From assembly GCA_963837755.1 (NCBI GenBank), contig CAWIOP010000005.1, forward strand, positions 186,001 through 250,000: 64,000 nt of DNA. Direction: 5' to 3'. Positions 1 through 8,119 of this stretch are shown one piece after another. The position numbers and the translations under genes are program-made. The first letter of the stretch is position 1. The number at the start of each line of letters is the position of its first letter. Source of the stretch: JADGHX01 sp963837755 (GTDB taxonomy: Bacteria; Pseudomonadota; Gammaproteobacteria; Steroidobacterales; Steroidobacteraceae). The notes under the pieces are model-generated. The model made no database searches. It was not told where the DNA came from and saw only the letters and a program-made list of their open reading frames with translations.

Positions 1-886
1 ACTCGAGGTAGGTCGCGACCATGGAGAATTCGGGGGAGCCTTCGGACATGCGCCCCAGGCGCTGCAACTCGCGCCGGGCGTGCTCTTCGGTCTCAGGCGG
101 CATACCGGCGGCGCCGATCGCCTTCGTGAGCTCTTCGATCTGCGTCGGGCTTTCCCCGGTTTCACCGAGCTCGTGCTGGATCTGGCGTAGCTGCTCGCGC
201 AGCACAGCCTGCTTCTGCCTGTCATCGAACGCCTCGCGGGTCTTGTCGCCGATCTGCTTCGTGAGTCGCAGCACCTCGATGCGCTGAGTCAGCGCGGTGA
301 TCACGCGATCGAGTCGTTCCTTCAGCGCAAACGTCTCGAGGATCTGCTGCTTCTCGGCCGGCTTCAGATCGATGAGGCTCGCGACGAGGTCTGCAAGCGC
401 ACCCGGGGATTCGACGGTCTGAAGGCTTCCGACGACCTCCGCCGGCACCTGCGACAACAGCTGTAATGCCTCGATGGCTCGCTCACGCAGATAGAGGGCA
501 CGTGCCTCGATCTCGCGCCCGCTCGGCTCCTCCTCCTTGTGTAGCGTCACGCGCGCGAGCATGTACGGATCGGTCTGCGTGAACTCGGCCACGGTGAAGC
601 GCTGGTCGCCGTGCACGATCAAATGGTGCGAGCCGTCTTCGGCTGTCACGAAGCGCACGATGGTGGCGATGGTGCCGACCCGATGCAGCTCGGCGGGCGC
701 AGGCTCGGCTTTCGCCGGGTCTTGCTGGAGCAGCACGCCGACCTTGCGGCGAGCTTTGACGGCTTCCTGCGCCGCCGCGACGGAGCGCGTGCGCCCAATG
801 CCGAGGGGTACCACGGTGCCCGGAAAGAGCACGAGGTTGCGGACCGGGATGATGATCAGTTCTTCTTGATTGTCCGTCATGCTCAT
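1..886 (-). CDS. lon: ATP-dependent protease Lon, N-terminal part (3' end outside window)
   Basis: Reading from the ATG at 886 (or an in-frame ATG at 880) gives MSMTDNQEELIIIPVRNLVL, the start of a Lon N-terminal substrate-binding (LAN/PUA-like) domain, then the helical linker with REQLRQIQHELGE. It runs off the left edge at about residue 295, before the AAA+ and Ser-Lys protease domains, so activity cannot be judged. The ATG overlaps the stop of the Hsp20 gene by 4 bp (ATGA), which shows translational coupling in a stress operon. It is a paralogue of the complete lon at 17257-19703: both share the IGT(I/V)ATI segment, but this copy sits with small heat-shock and CBS/BON genes. Known of the family: degradation of misfolded proteins in the cytoplasm. 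Confidence 0.93.
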   Translation of the reverse strand, partial: MSMTDNQEELIIIPVRNLVLFPGTVVPLGIGRTRSVAAAQEAVKARRKVGVLLQQDPAKAEPAPAELHRVGTIATIVRFVTAEDGSHHLIVHGDQRFTVAEFTQTDPYMLARVTLHKEEEPSGREIEARALYLRERAIEALQLLSQVPAEVVGSLQTVESPGALADLVASLIDLKPAEKQQILETFALKERLDRVITALTQRIEVLRLTKQIGDKTREAFDDRQKQAVLREQLRQIQHELGETGESPTQIEELTKAIGAAGMPPETEEHARRELQRLGRMSEGSPEFSMVATYLE

Positions 887-1290
887 GCCTTGGTGAGATG
901 CAGCTCGAGGCAGCCATCTGCCATGTGCTGCTCGCGTAGTGTGTAGCGCCCCGGCGGCAGATCGATACGCCGCTCGAAAGTGCCATAGGGAATTTCCATT
1001 CGGCGGATGCGCAGGCAATCGAGCGCCGACGGCGGCAAGCGCTCGGTCTGCACCAGAAGTCCTGTCCCATCCACCAGCAGCGTGACCTGTTCGGCGCGAA
1101 TGCCGGGCAGGGCGACGAATATCCGGAATCCGTCGTCGGTCTCGAACACGTCGACGGGCGGCGCCCAGGCGGGCTGCAACGCCTGGCCGGCGGTCAATGC
1201 GAAGAATCGCCTGTGATGACGCTCCGCGCGTTCGAGCATGGCGACCGCCTCGCCCCACATCCAGGAATCAGTACCGAGCAGACGATTCAC
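883..1290 (-). CDS. Small heat shock protein, Hsp20/alpha-crystallin family
   Basis: 135 aa. The alpha-crystallin domain covers about residues 42-135, with PPVDVFETDDGFRIFVALPG at its start and a beta-rich end (FERRIDLPPGRY). The I-x-I tail usual in oligomerising sHsps is not obvious; the protein ends LELHLTKA. The family holds unfolding proteins in a refoldable state without ATP. The stop overlaps the lon start by 4 bp and the host-attachment-type gene ends 15 bp upstream, so it belongs to the same minus-strand operon. Pairing a holdase with Lon fits a triage role (inference). Confidence 0.92.
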   Translation of the reverse strand: MNRLLGTDSWMWGEAVAMLERAERHHRRFFALTAGQALQPAWAPPVDVFETDDGFRIFVALPGIRAEQVTLLVDGTGLLVQTERLPPSALDCLRIRRMEIPYGTFERRIDLPPGRYTLREQHMADGCLELHLTKA

Positions 1291-1305
1291 GGGCGTGCTC
1301 CTGTC

Positions 1306-1791
1306 TTACGGGTGGGAGGGCAGCTCGTGACTCGGAAAGGCTGTTTCCGCAAGATGGGCGCGAACCGCGCTCTCCGGCGCGTGCAGCAGATCCTTGAGCA
1401 CCTCGGCTCCGATCACCTCGGTGAGGTGCTTGGACATCGCCGAACGCAACATGCCCATGAACTGCGGGCCCGCGATCAGGACCAGGCGGTCGAAGAGGCG
1501 AGCCTCCCTGGCGGTTTCGAGCTCGTGCACGATGCGGTTGGCAAAGACCTGCGCACCGTGACGTCGTGGAGTTTCCTCGCCGCCCGTCGAGTGGTGCGGG
1601 ACCGCGCTGCGGCGCGTGCCTGTCGAAGCGTGGTCGTAGACACGCCCCGGCCGATCCGATTTCAAGTCCCGATCCTTCAGGCGCGAATTGGGGTCCGTGA
1701 GCTCCCCGACGAGGCGCAATGGCGCGTCGGCCTGGTCGATATCGTAGAAGCGGGCGGTGCTTTGATCGGCAAGAAGAATACGTGTAGTCAT
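1306..1791 (-). CDS. Host attachment family protein
   Basis: 161 aa from ATG 1791 (MTTRILLADQSTARFYDID), preferred to the ATG at 1815 because it matches the family start and has GGGGAA a few bases upstream. The fold resembles the 'protein required for attachment to host cells' family: N-terminal ILLADQSTARFY, middle FANRIVHELE, C-terminal VLIAGPQFMGMLR and AHLAETAFP. The family is named from one plant-associated study; its biochemical role is unknown and it is common in stress clusters with Hsp20 and BON genes. A basic insertion at about residues 50-80 is probably disordered. Confidence 0.82.
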   Translation of the reverse strand: MTTRILLADQSTARFYDIDQADAPLRLVGELTDPNSRLKDRDLKSDRPGRVYDHASTGTRRSAVPHHSTGGEETPRRHGAQVFANRIVHELETAREARLFDRLVLIAGPQFMGMLRSAMSKHLTEVIGAEVLKDLLHAPESAVRAHLAETAFPSHELPSHP

Positions 1792-1811
1792 GATGGATTC
1801 CCCGAAAAATG

Positions 1812-2495
1812 TCATTCAGAATCGGACGCCGCTTGCGTCGCCGGCGATGGTTGTTTGAGCAGCGCTTGCACTTCGTCGTCGTCGATTTGTCGGAAGTCGT
1901 CGTACCACTGGCCGATGGAGCTGAGAAACGCCGGTATTTTCAGCACGACGAGCTTGTCTGCCTCGCCGCCCACCAGCGCCGCCGCTTCGTCGGACGCTAC
2001 CGGCGCGGCCACCACCACCGAGCCTGCGTGGGCCTTGCGGGCCGAGCGCACCGCCGCCAGCATCGTGGAGCCGGTAGCGAGGCCGTCATCGACCAGAACC
2101 ACGGTCTTGCCAGTGAGGTCGAGCGGCGCCGCGCTGGCGCGATAGGCGCGTTCACGCCGATCGAGCTCGACACGCTCGGCATCGGCGAGCTCGTCGAAAT
2201 TGACGCCCATCCTGGTCAGGTACGTCGCGAATGTGGGTTCGCGAACCTGGACTCCGCCCGCCGCAATGGCGCCGACGGCCAGCTCGCGCTGGCCTGGCAT
2301 GCCCACCTTGCGCACCACCAGCACGTCGAGCGGGGCGTTGAGCTCGCGCGCCACTTCAAAGGCAACAGGGACCCCGCCTCGCGGCAGCCCGAGCACGATC
2401 ACGGGCGGGCTCAGTTTCTCTTTGCGCACGGCGCGTGCCAGGGCCTCACCGGCGCTGCGGCGGTCGGCGAACGTGCGTGACGAGGCTGTTTCCAT
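1812..2495 (-). CDS. Phosphoribosyltransferase family protein
   Basis: 227 aa from ATG 2495 (METASSRTFADRRSAGEALA); an in-frame ATG at 2543 would overlap the BON gene. The PRPP loop VVLVDDGLATGST is the type I PRTase signature, preceded by LGLPRGGVPVAFEVA. Proteins of this type are annotated as phosphoribosyltransferases or erythromycin-esterase-linked proteins; the substrate is not known. It lies between the BON and host-attachment-type genes in the stress operon. Either start is possible because neither has a strong ribosome binding site. Confidence 0.85.
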   Translation of the reverse strand: METASSRTFADRRSAGEALARAVRKEKLSPPVIVLGLPRGGVPVAFEVARELNAPLDVLVVRKVGMPGQRELAVGAIAAGGVQVREPTFATYLTRMGVNFDELADAERVELDRRERAYRASAAPLDLTGKTVVLVDDGLATGSTMLAAVRSARKAHAGSVVVAAPVASDEAAALVGGEADKLVVLKIPAFLSSIGQWYDDFRQIDDDEVQALLKQPSPATQAASDSE

Positions 2496-2520
2496 GATGC
2501 GAGCCGTTTGCCGCGCGCCG

Positions 2521-3174
2521 TCAGGTTCCGACCGTGATTTCATTTCGGACCTGCATCACGCCGGGCGCCGACCACGCGGTCTGCTGGGCCTGCATGCGTT
2601 CCGACCACGTGCGCACCGTGCCGGTGAGCGTGACCTCGCCGCCGTGGGCCACCACGGTGATGTGATCCGCGTCCACTTCCGCGTTTCGGCGGAAAGCGTC
2701 CTCGATCATGTGCTTGATCTGCACGGGCTGGACGCGCGGGGTGATGATGATCTGGTTATCCACGCCCATTACGCCGCGCAGGTGCCGGGCAATGGCTTCG
2801 ATTCGCTCGCGCTGGAAGTTCCACTCCACGCGGCCTTCGAGGGTGATGTGACCCTGGTGGACGAGCACCTTCACGTCGTCCGCGACCTGCGGCAGGTTGG
2901 CTCTGATGGCGGCGACCGCGGCTCTGGCGATATGCGGGTCATCGAGCGCGTCCGTCGGCGCAAGGCGCACCTGCACATCGTTGGCGACACCGGCAACGCC
3001 CGCAATGCGCTTGGCGATCATCTCCGCGTGGTACTTCTCGAAGTAGTTGCGAACGAACCCGGTCAGCGTCACGACGCCGTCGTTGACCTTCACCGCGATG
3101 TCGGTCTCATCGATCTGGGGGCTCCAACGCAGCTCCGCCGCCACGTCGTGCCTCACATCGCTGTCCGGTCTCAT
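2521..3174 (-). CDS. BON domain protein (three BON repeats)
   Basis: 217 aa from ATG 3174 (MRPDSDVRHDVAAELRWSPQ), chosen because AAGGAA lies about 7 bases upstream. Three BON modules are visible at about residues 7-75, 80-145 and 150-217, each with the pattern (I/V)-x-V-x-(V/A)-x-x-G-x-(V/I)-T-L-x-G: VNDGVVTLTGFV, VHQGHITLEGRV and AHGGEVTLTGTV. BON domains bind phospholipid surfaces or large partners and protect against osmotic shock. No signal peptide is seen, so a cytoplasmic version is likely. It is probably the first gene of the sub-operon down to lon. Confidence 0.9.
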   Translation of the reverse strand: MRPDSDVRHDVAAELRWSPQIDETDIAVKVNDGVVTLTGFVRNYFEKYHAEMIAKRIAGVAGVANDVQVRLAPTDALDDPHIARAAVAAIRANLPQVADDVKVLVHQGHITLEGRVEWNFQRERIEAIARHLRGVMGVDNQIIITPRVQPVQIKHMIEDAFRRNAEVDADHITVVAHGGEVTLTGTVRTWSERMQAQQTAWSAPGVMQVRNEITVGT

Positions 3175-3200
3175 GGCCACTGTTCCTTGCTGAATCGTTG

Positions 3201-3215
3201 GCGTATTAATTACGC
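3201..3215. promoter_or_regulatory. Palindrome upstream of the BON gene
   Basis: GCGTA-TTAAT-TACGC, perfect 5-bp arms, in the 132-bp gap between the OB-like gene and the BON gene, about 27 bp upstream of the BON start. It could be an operator or part of a small hairpin. Function is not established. Confidence 0.35.
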
Positions 3216-3306
3216 GGAGCCCGCGCTGCGGCCATGCGTAGCACTCCCTAGTCGCCACCGTGCCATTACGTTCTTTCGCGATCGCGCGCTGGCTGCGACG
3301 ATCCGG

Positions 3307-3573
3307 TCAGTGGTGATGGACTTCGCACGGGCGCAATGTCTGCGCGCGCGGCGCCAGCTCGCTTTCCTCCGCCACGAACTCCACGCGCGAGCCGACTTTG
3401 AAGCGGTCGTACAGCGACGGATCGATGCCGCGCAGGTTGAAGAGCACGAGGCGGCCGTCATCCGCATCGATGACGCCGAAATGGCCCCCGTCATCGAGGT
3501 CGGTAATCGTGCCCGTCGCCTTGGCGGTTCGGCCGGGCTTGCGCCGTGCGCGTCGCGGTTTGCGGCTCATCAT
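3307..3573 (-). CDS. Small basic OB-fold/cold-shock-like protein
   Basis: 88 aa. A basic N-terminus (MMSRKPRRARRKPGRTAK) precedes a short beta-rich stretch, GTITDLDDGGHFGVIDADDG, followed by VLFNLRGID and VGSRVEFVAEE. This is reminiscent of cold-shock/S1-like single-strand nucleic acid binders (G-x-I-x-D-x-x-x-G-x-F-G-x-I, then V-x-F). It overlaps the CBS gene stop by 4 bp (ATGA). The family assignment is a resemblance only; it could be a general RNA or DNA binding helper of the stress operon. Confidence 0.6.
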   Translation of the reverse strand: MMSRKPRRARRKPGRTAKATGTITDLDDGGHFGVIDADDGRLVLFNLRGIDPSLYDRFKVGSRVEFVAEESELAPRAQTLRPCEVHHH

Positions 3574-4016
3574 GAGGTTCCAACGCCGCGCCCCGCCTGT
3601 CGTTCCAGCAATCGCGCCAGGGCGCCGAATTCCTGCGCCAGGTGGGCGATGAGGTCATCGGTCGAGACGATTCCGGTGAGCGCACCGGAGGCGCTGATCA
3701 CCGGGGCCCGGCGAACGCCGCGCTCGCGCATGCGGCGCAAGCCGTCTTCCGTCGAATCGTCCTCGCAGAGCACGAGGGGATCGCGCGTCATCACCTCCGC
3801 GGCGCTCAGCCGGCTGAGGTCGGCCGCATGCGTGAGCTGGGCCCGGACAACGTCGCGATCGGTGACGATGCCGGAGGCCACCGGCCGATCCGCAGGCCTG
3901 CTCGTCACGATGACCGTGCCGACATTGTTCTCGTACATGAGCCGGGCAACGTCGGCCAGCGATGCGCTTACCGATGCTGTAACAGGGTTTCGGCTGCAGA
4001 TAGTTCCGATGTTCAT
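3570..4016 (-). CDS. CBS-pair domain protein
   Basis: 148 aa from ATG 4016 (MNIGTICSRNPVTASVSASL), chosen over the longer ATG at 4067 because it matches the start of the divergent CBS gene at 4158 (MKIGDLCSRD). Two CBS motifs are visible: V-x-x-x-R-P...GIVTDRDVV and L-x-x-MRERGVRRAPVI...GIVSTDDLI. CBS pairs sense adenine nucleotides. It is the first gene of the minus-strand stress operon and overlaps the next gene by 4 bp. Confidence 0.9.
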   Translation of the reverse strand: MNIGTICSRNPVTASVSASLADVARLMYENNVGTVIVTSRPADRPVASGIVTDRDVVRAQLTHAADLSRLSAAEVMTRDPLVLCEDDSTEDGLRRMRERGVRRAPVISASGALTGIVSTDDLIAHLAQEFGALARLLERQAGRGVGTS

Positions 4017-4157
4017 GCGATGTTCCCTCCGCGTCGAAATCTCGCCCTGCCGGAGCGCCGGCGCCATGCGTAGGAATGCTGAGCGGACAGGGGTTCATCC
4101 TGTTGTCCCGTCCACTGCGTGGCATTGGAATGGCCACATGAACCAGGAGGTGGCGAC

Positions 4158-4664
4158 ATGAAGATCGGCGATCTGTGCAGCCGCGACGTGTTCGTGGTTG
4201 GGCCGGCCGAACCGCTTGCCGAGGCCGTGCGCGAGATGGACTTGCGGCACGTGGGGGCAGTTGTGGTGGTCGAGCGTCAGGGTGAGGCGACGCGGGCGGT
4301 CGGGCTCGTGACGGACCGGGACGTGTTGCGGGGTCAGTTCGAGCGCAAGGCCGACCTTTTCTGCCTCACCGTTGGCGATGTCATGACCACCTATCCGCTC
4401 ACGCTGCAGGAGGACTGGGATGTGTCCAATGGCATTGGCCGGATGAGCGCAAGAGGGGTGCGCCGCGCGCCGGTGGTGGACAAGGCTGACAATCTTGTCG
4501 GAATCGTCTCGTTCGACGACCTGCTTCCGGTGGTGGCCGAGGAGATGGCCGCGCTGGCGCGGTTGATCGGAACCCAGGCGGGGCGGGAGCCGGCCCGGGA
4601 CAAAGTCCATTCGGTGAGCGCACGGCGCACGACGGAATCTGGCGCAAACCGGAGTGGCTTATGA
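4158..4664 (+). CDS. CBS-pair domain protein (divergent paralogue)
   Basis: 168 aa from ATG 4158, with AGGAGG about 7 bases upstream. Two CBS motifs: GLVTDRDVLRGQF and MSARGVRRAPVV...GIVSFDDLLP. It is close in sequence to the CBS protein at 3570-4016 and divergently transcribed from it, so the pair probably arose by duplication and shares the 141-bp control region 4017-4157. That region holds GGACAGG...CCTGTTGTCC, an imperfect inverted repeat. The end overlaps the cytochrome c start by 4 bp. Confidence 0.9.
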   Translation: MKIGDLCSRDVFVVGPAEPLAEAVREMDLRHVGAVVVVERQGEATRAVGLVTDRDVLRGQFERKADLFCLTVGDVMTTYPLTLQEDWDVSNGIGRMSARGVRRAPVVDKADNLVGIVSFDDLLPVVAEEMAALARLIGTQAGREPARDKVHSVSARRTTESGANRSGL

Positions 4665-5087
4665 ACATCCATACCCGCCACGTCGCAATCGCCGTTGTGG
4701 TTGCGGTCATCCTGATGCTGCTCGCCTCGGTGGTAGCACGTGCGCAGGACTACTCGGCCCACTCGGGGGCGAAACTATATGAACGGTTCTGCGCGAGCTG
4801 CCACGGTGACAAGGGGCACGGCGACGGCGTGGTCGCCGCGAGCTTCAAGATCGAAGTGCCGGACTTGACCCGCATCGCGAAACGTCAGGGCGGCGTTTTC
4901 CCGGACGAGCAGATTCCGCCGCATCATCGACGGCCGCAACGTCATGGTGCCGCACGGCTCACGCGAGATGCCGGTGTGGGGCTACGAGTTCTATTACCAG
5001 AACGAAGCCAAGGCCGACGCGCAGAAACGCACGGAAGACATGGTTCGGCGGCTTGCGGATTACGTGCGGACGCTACAGACGGAGTAA
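4661..5087 (+). CDS. Class I cytochrome c, frame interrupted once
   Basis: A signal peptide or anchor (residues 1-28, AIAVVVAVILMLLASVVARA) precedes the haem site CASCH at about residue 46 (FCASCHGDKGHGDG). The frame from 4661 goes wrong after FPDEQI. Removing one base at about 4914-4917 restores RRIIDGRNVMVPHGSREMPV, with the distal Met ligand in REMPVWG, and a stop at 5085-5087. The product (about 141 aa) is a periplasmic electron carrier. The +1 insertion is probably a sequencing error, because the downstream half keeps perfect family character. It is translationally coupled to the CBS gene upstream. Confidence 0.85.
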
Positions 5088-5118
5088 CCTGCGGGAGGCG
5101 CGGCAAGACTGAGCATTC

Positions 5119-5718
5119 ATGAACCAGCACATTGCGGCTATCGCTGAGCGGATCAACCAGCTCGAATCCGAGCTCGAATCGGAGTTTGCCAAGCGGCGGG
5201 CGCAGCTCGCATACACCGTCAAGGGGCGCGCCGTGCGGTTCGAGCAGCAGGTGCTCAGGCGCCACCGGGATTTGAAGATACCCCTGTCGCGCTACGTTCT
5301 TGGAGCGCGGCCACTGCTGGTCATCACAGCACCCCTCATCTATTCGCTCATCATTCCGTTCGTGCTGCTCGATGTCTTCGTGTCGCTGTATCAACTCATC
5401 TGCTTCCCGGTTTTCGGCATTGCGCGGGTTCGCCGCGGCAACTACCTGGTGCTCGACCGCGGCCAGCTCGTGTATCTCAATGCGATCGAGAAGATCAATT
5501 GCGCGTATTGCTCCTACGCGAATGGCCTCATCGCGTATGTTCGCGACGTGGCCTCGTTGACCGAGCAGTACTGGTGCCCGATCAAGCACGCGCAGCGTGT
5601 GAGCGGCGCCCATGAGCGATACAGGAAATTTGTCGACTACGGCGATGCGGAGAGCTACCAGGGCGAGCTCAAGAAGCTGCGCGAGGATCTGCGGCAGGCA
5701 CAAGACCCTTCCTCATGA
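5119..5718 (+). CDS. Conserved membrane protein with CAYCSYANG motif
   Basis: 199 aa. An N-terminal coiled-coil segment (residues 6-50) is followed by one or two membrane spans (LLVITAPLIYSLIIPFVLLD and following, about 66-100) and a cytoplasmic tail. The tail contains INCAYCSYANGL and QYWCPIKHA, three cysteines that could bind a metal. I recognise this as a family of unknown function often found near respiratory genes; no enzymatic role can be assigned. It follows the cytochrome c gene by 31 bp and overlaps the next gene by 4 bp, so the three form one transcription unit. Confidence 0.75.
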   Translation: MNQHIAAIAERINQLESELESEFAKRRAQLAYTVKGRAVRFEQQVLRRHRDLKIPLSRYVLGARPLLVITAPLIYSLIIPFVLLDVFVSLYQLICFPVFGIARVRRGNYLVLDRGQLVYLNAIEKINCAYCSYANGLIAYVRDVASLTEQYWCPIKHAQRVSGAHERYRKFVDYGDAESYQGELKKLREDLRQAQDPSS

Positions 5719-6493
5719 TGGCCCGCCCGGAACGCCGCGGGCCGAGCGGGCAACGGCATGGTGGGGTCACCTATCCGGCCGTTTTGCTGGCCGCGTTCGC
5801 TGTAGTCTTCGTAGCTCTCGGAATCTCGCCCACCTACCGCCAGGACTGGCTGCTCGAGAATCTGCTCGTGCTCGCGGCGTTGGCGGTTCTCATCGCCACC
5901 TGCAACCGGCTGCGGTTCAGCAATGCCTCATACACGCTGCTATTCGTGTTCTTCGTGCTGCATGAGATTGGGGCGCACTACACGTACTCCCTCGTGCCGT
6001 ACGATTCCTGGCTTCCAGGCGCGACACAGATGACGCTGTCGGAGCGATTTGGGCTGCGAGCGTAATCACTACGACCGGCTGGATCCACTTCGCCTACGGG
6101 CTGCTCGTGCTGCTGCCCGCCATTGAGCTTCTCCGGGCCGTTGCGCCGCCTCGCGGTATCTGGCGCCACCTGTTGCCGTTGCTTTTCATCCTGTCGAATT
6201 CCGCAATCTACGAGCTCATCGAGTGGGCGGCGGCCGTGGTATTCGGCGGCGAGCTCGGCACCGCCTATCTGGGCACGCAGGGCGACGAGTGGGATTCCCA
6301 GAAGGACATGGTATTTGCCGCAAGTGGCGCCATGGTCGGAATGGCCCTCATGGCGGGCGCTCACGGGCTGCGCCGGCTCTCTGCGCCCGCTCGTCGACTC
6401 AGGGCGGCCGGGGTGTCGCAAGAAGCGCGTCGAGACGAGGCGTCACCTGCGACAGTGTCGTCGGCACCTCACGCAGCTCGGATGCGGCACTGA
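5715..6493 (+). CDS. DUF2238-type integral membrane protein, frame interrupted twice
   Basis: From ATG 5715 the protein has several membrane spans (YPAVLLAAFAVVFVALGI, LLVLAALAVLIATCN) and the family motif HEIGAHYTYSLVPY. The frame is lost near 6055 and again near 6080. Correcting two +1 insertions gives ERNHYDRL, then HFAYGLLVLLPAIELLRA, then SNSAIYELIEWAAA and GTQGDEWDSQKDM, which are all conserved in this family. The last about 30 codons overlap the convergent gene ending at 6399, so the true stop may be earlier. Function unknown; inner membrane. Confidence 0.75.
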
Positions 6494-6938
6494 TCACGTC
6501 GATTCCTCCGGGCATCTTCTCCCGGCCGCTTCCCGATGTGGTCACGAAGACGATCTTCCCCGGTTCCCGGGCGCGATCGAGAAACGCCCTGGCGTCGGCC
6601 TGCGGCCGCCAGTTTTCCCATGTGTGGATCACGATGATCGCGGACCACTCGCTCTCCCGAACGCCCGGCAGACCGGACACGTCGATCACTTTGATGTGCA
6701 CGGAGCGCTGCTTCAGATAGTCAACGAGGCGCTCGACCAGGGCGTACTTGAATTCGCTGCCCTGCGTCGCGATCAGCACGTGCTGCCGGAGCGCGGGTTC
6801 CCCTACCTCGAAAGGCGTGGCAACCACCATTGAATAGCGACTGCGGTACCAGCTCAGCGATGCAAGAAGAAGCAATCCAAGTGTGCCGATCATCAGCAGT
6901 GTGGCGGCCACGAGTTTGAAGACGCTGCGCCTGTTCAT
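6399..6938 (-). CDS. Membrane-anchored protein, flavodoxin-like
   Basis: 179 aa. An N-terminal signal anchor (residues 8-30, LVAATLLMIGTLGLLLLASL) precedes a soluble alpha/beta domain. Its strands HVLIATQGSEFKYALVERLV, IKVIDVSGLP, AIIVIHTWENW and KIVFVTTSGSG resemble a flavodoxin-like layout, but I cannot identify a phosphate loop with certainty. It is probably anchored to the inner membrane facing the periplasm. It converges on the DUF2238 gene. No close family is recognised. Confidence 0.65.
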   Translation of the reverse strand: MNRRSVFKLVAATLLMIGTLGLLLLASLSWYRSRYSMVVATPFEVGEPALRQHVLIATQGSEFKYALVERLVDYLKQRSVHIKVIDVSGLPGVRESEWSAIIVIHTWENWRPQADARAFLDRAREPGKIVFVTTSGSGREKMPGGIDVISAASELREVPTTLSQVTPRLDALLATPRPP

Positions 6939-7100
6939 TTAGTTGAGTTCTTCTGTGCAGCCCCGGCAGGAATCGTGCACCGCAAACGGCGCGTCACGAA
7001 TACGCAGATGTGCAGTAGCGACTACCCGGATGCCCGTATTCCGCTTCCGCGTTGGCGCCTTCAGCATCGGCATCATCCTGTATTCAAAAGGAACCTGAAC

Positions 7101-7655
7101 ATGAAGTCACTATTGCTTGCCGCTGCGGCGAGCGCGGTGTTGATTGCCGGTTGCGCGACCACGATGGAAGCTCACTCTGACCACGACGCCTCCCAGAGCT
7201 TCTCGCGCTACCGCACCTTCGCATGGATGGCGGATGAGCCGATGATTGGCCCACCGGAGCAGGTGGCCCGGGTGAGCCCCCTCAATCGTATGCGGATCGT
7301 GGATGCGATCGAGAGCGAGCTCGGCGCCAAAGGCTTTCAGAAGACCACGGAGCGGGCGGCTGCGGACTTCGTCGTGTCGTACACGGTGGGCGCGCGGGAT
7401 CGGTTGGACGTGCAGTCGTATCCAGCGCCCTATCAGGGCATGTGGTACTGGGGTGGGCCGTATTACGGACACGACGTCGACGTGCGGACGTACACCGAGG
7501 GCACCCTCTCAATCGATGTGTTCGACGGCACCACCCACCAGCCGGTATGGCACGGCTGGGGTTCGAAACGCATCACGGCTCACGATGTCAGGCACGCCGC
7601 GGAGCAGATTCCGCCCGCCGTTGCCGCGATCCTGAAAGACTTTCCGCCGGGTTGA
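7101..7655 (+). CDS. DUF4136-type lipoprotein
   Basis: 184 aa from ATG 7101, with AAAAGGAAC just upstream. The lipobox LIAGC places the lipidated Cys at residue 18. The body has the DUF4136 features: D-x-x-x-x-FSRYRTFAW near the start, FVVSYTVGARDRL in the middle, and GTLSIDVFDGTTHQPVWHGW near the end. The family is made of outer-membrane or periplasmic lipoproteins of unknown function. Confidence 0.85.
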   Translation: MKSLLLAAAASAVLIAGCATTMEAHSDHDASQSFSRYRTFAWMADEPMIGPPEQVARVSPLNRMRIVDAIESELGAKGFQKTTERAAADFVVSYTVGARDRLDVQSYPAPYQGMWYWGGPYYGHDVDVRTYTEGTLSIDVFDGTTHQPVWHGWGSKRITAHDVRHAAEQIPPAVAAILKDFPPG

Positions 7656-7742
7656 GCGGCACCCGCCGAGCCTGCGCGTGTAGGCTGCGAGCGGTTGGAC
7701 GGTTACCATGACGCCAGGCTTGTCCAGACGGAAGAGAAAAAA

Positions 7743-7943
7743 ATGACCACGAAGCTCGAGAAAGAGCTGAGACGCGAAATCGAGATTGACGGCAAAGCGT
7801 ACACGGTGACGCTGTCGCCCAAGGGAGTGCGGGTCACCGAAAAAGGCCGGCGCAAGGGACAGGAGCTCGACTGGAAGGATATGGTCGCCGGCCAGGCGGC
7901 ATCCGCGGCGTCGTCGGATGCCACGCCAGATGAGAGTCAATAG
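7743..7943 (+). CDS. Small conserved hypothetical protein
   Basis: 66 aa from ATG 7743 after an A/G-rich stretch (GGAAGAGAAAAAA). The charged N-terminus MTTKLEKELRREIEIDGKAY and VTLSPKGVRVTEKGRRKGQE suggest a small beta-rich cytoplasmic protein, of a type often seen singly in proteobacteria. The C-terminus is Ala/Ser-rich. Function not known. Confidence 0.65.
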   Translation: MTTKLEKELRREIEIDGKAYTVTLSPKGVRVTEKGRRKGQELDWKDMVAGQAASAASSDATPDESQ

Positions 7944-8119
7944 CGGGCGAGCTGCGCTGGTGCGGGCGTGCGCGCCGAGCTGACGCGCGCACGCTCCTGG
8001 TTCAATCGTCGTCTGTCGGCCCGGCGCCTCAGATCGACTGCAGCTGAGCCATTGCGAAGCCTTCGGGCAACGCCAAATCCCGCATAGGAGCGCGGCTTTC
8101 GGTGAAGTACCCTTCCGGG

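Noticed and set aside
2200..4161. 653-codon plus-strand frame
   Set aside because: Antisense of the BON, OB-like and CBS genes, which have clear domains and coupled starts.
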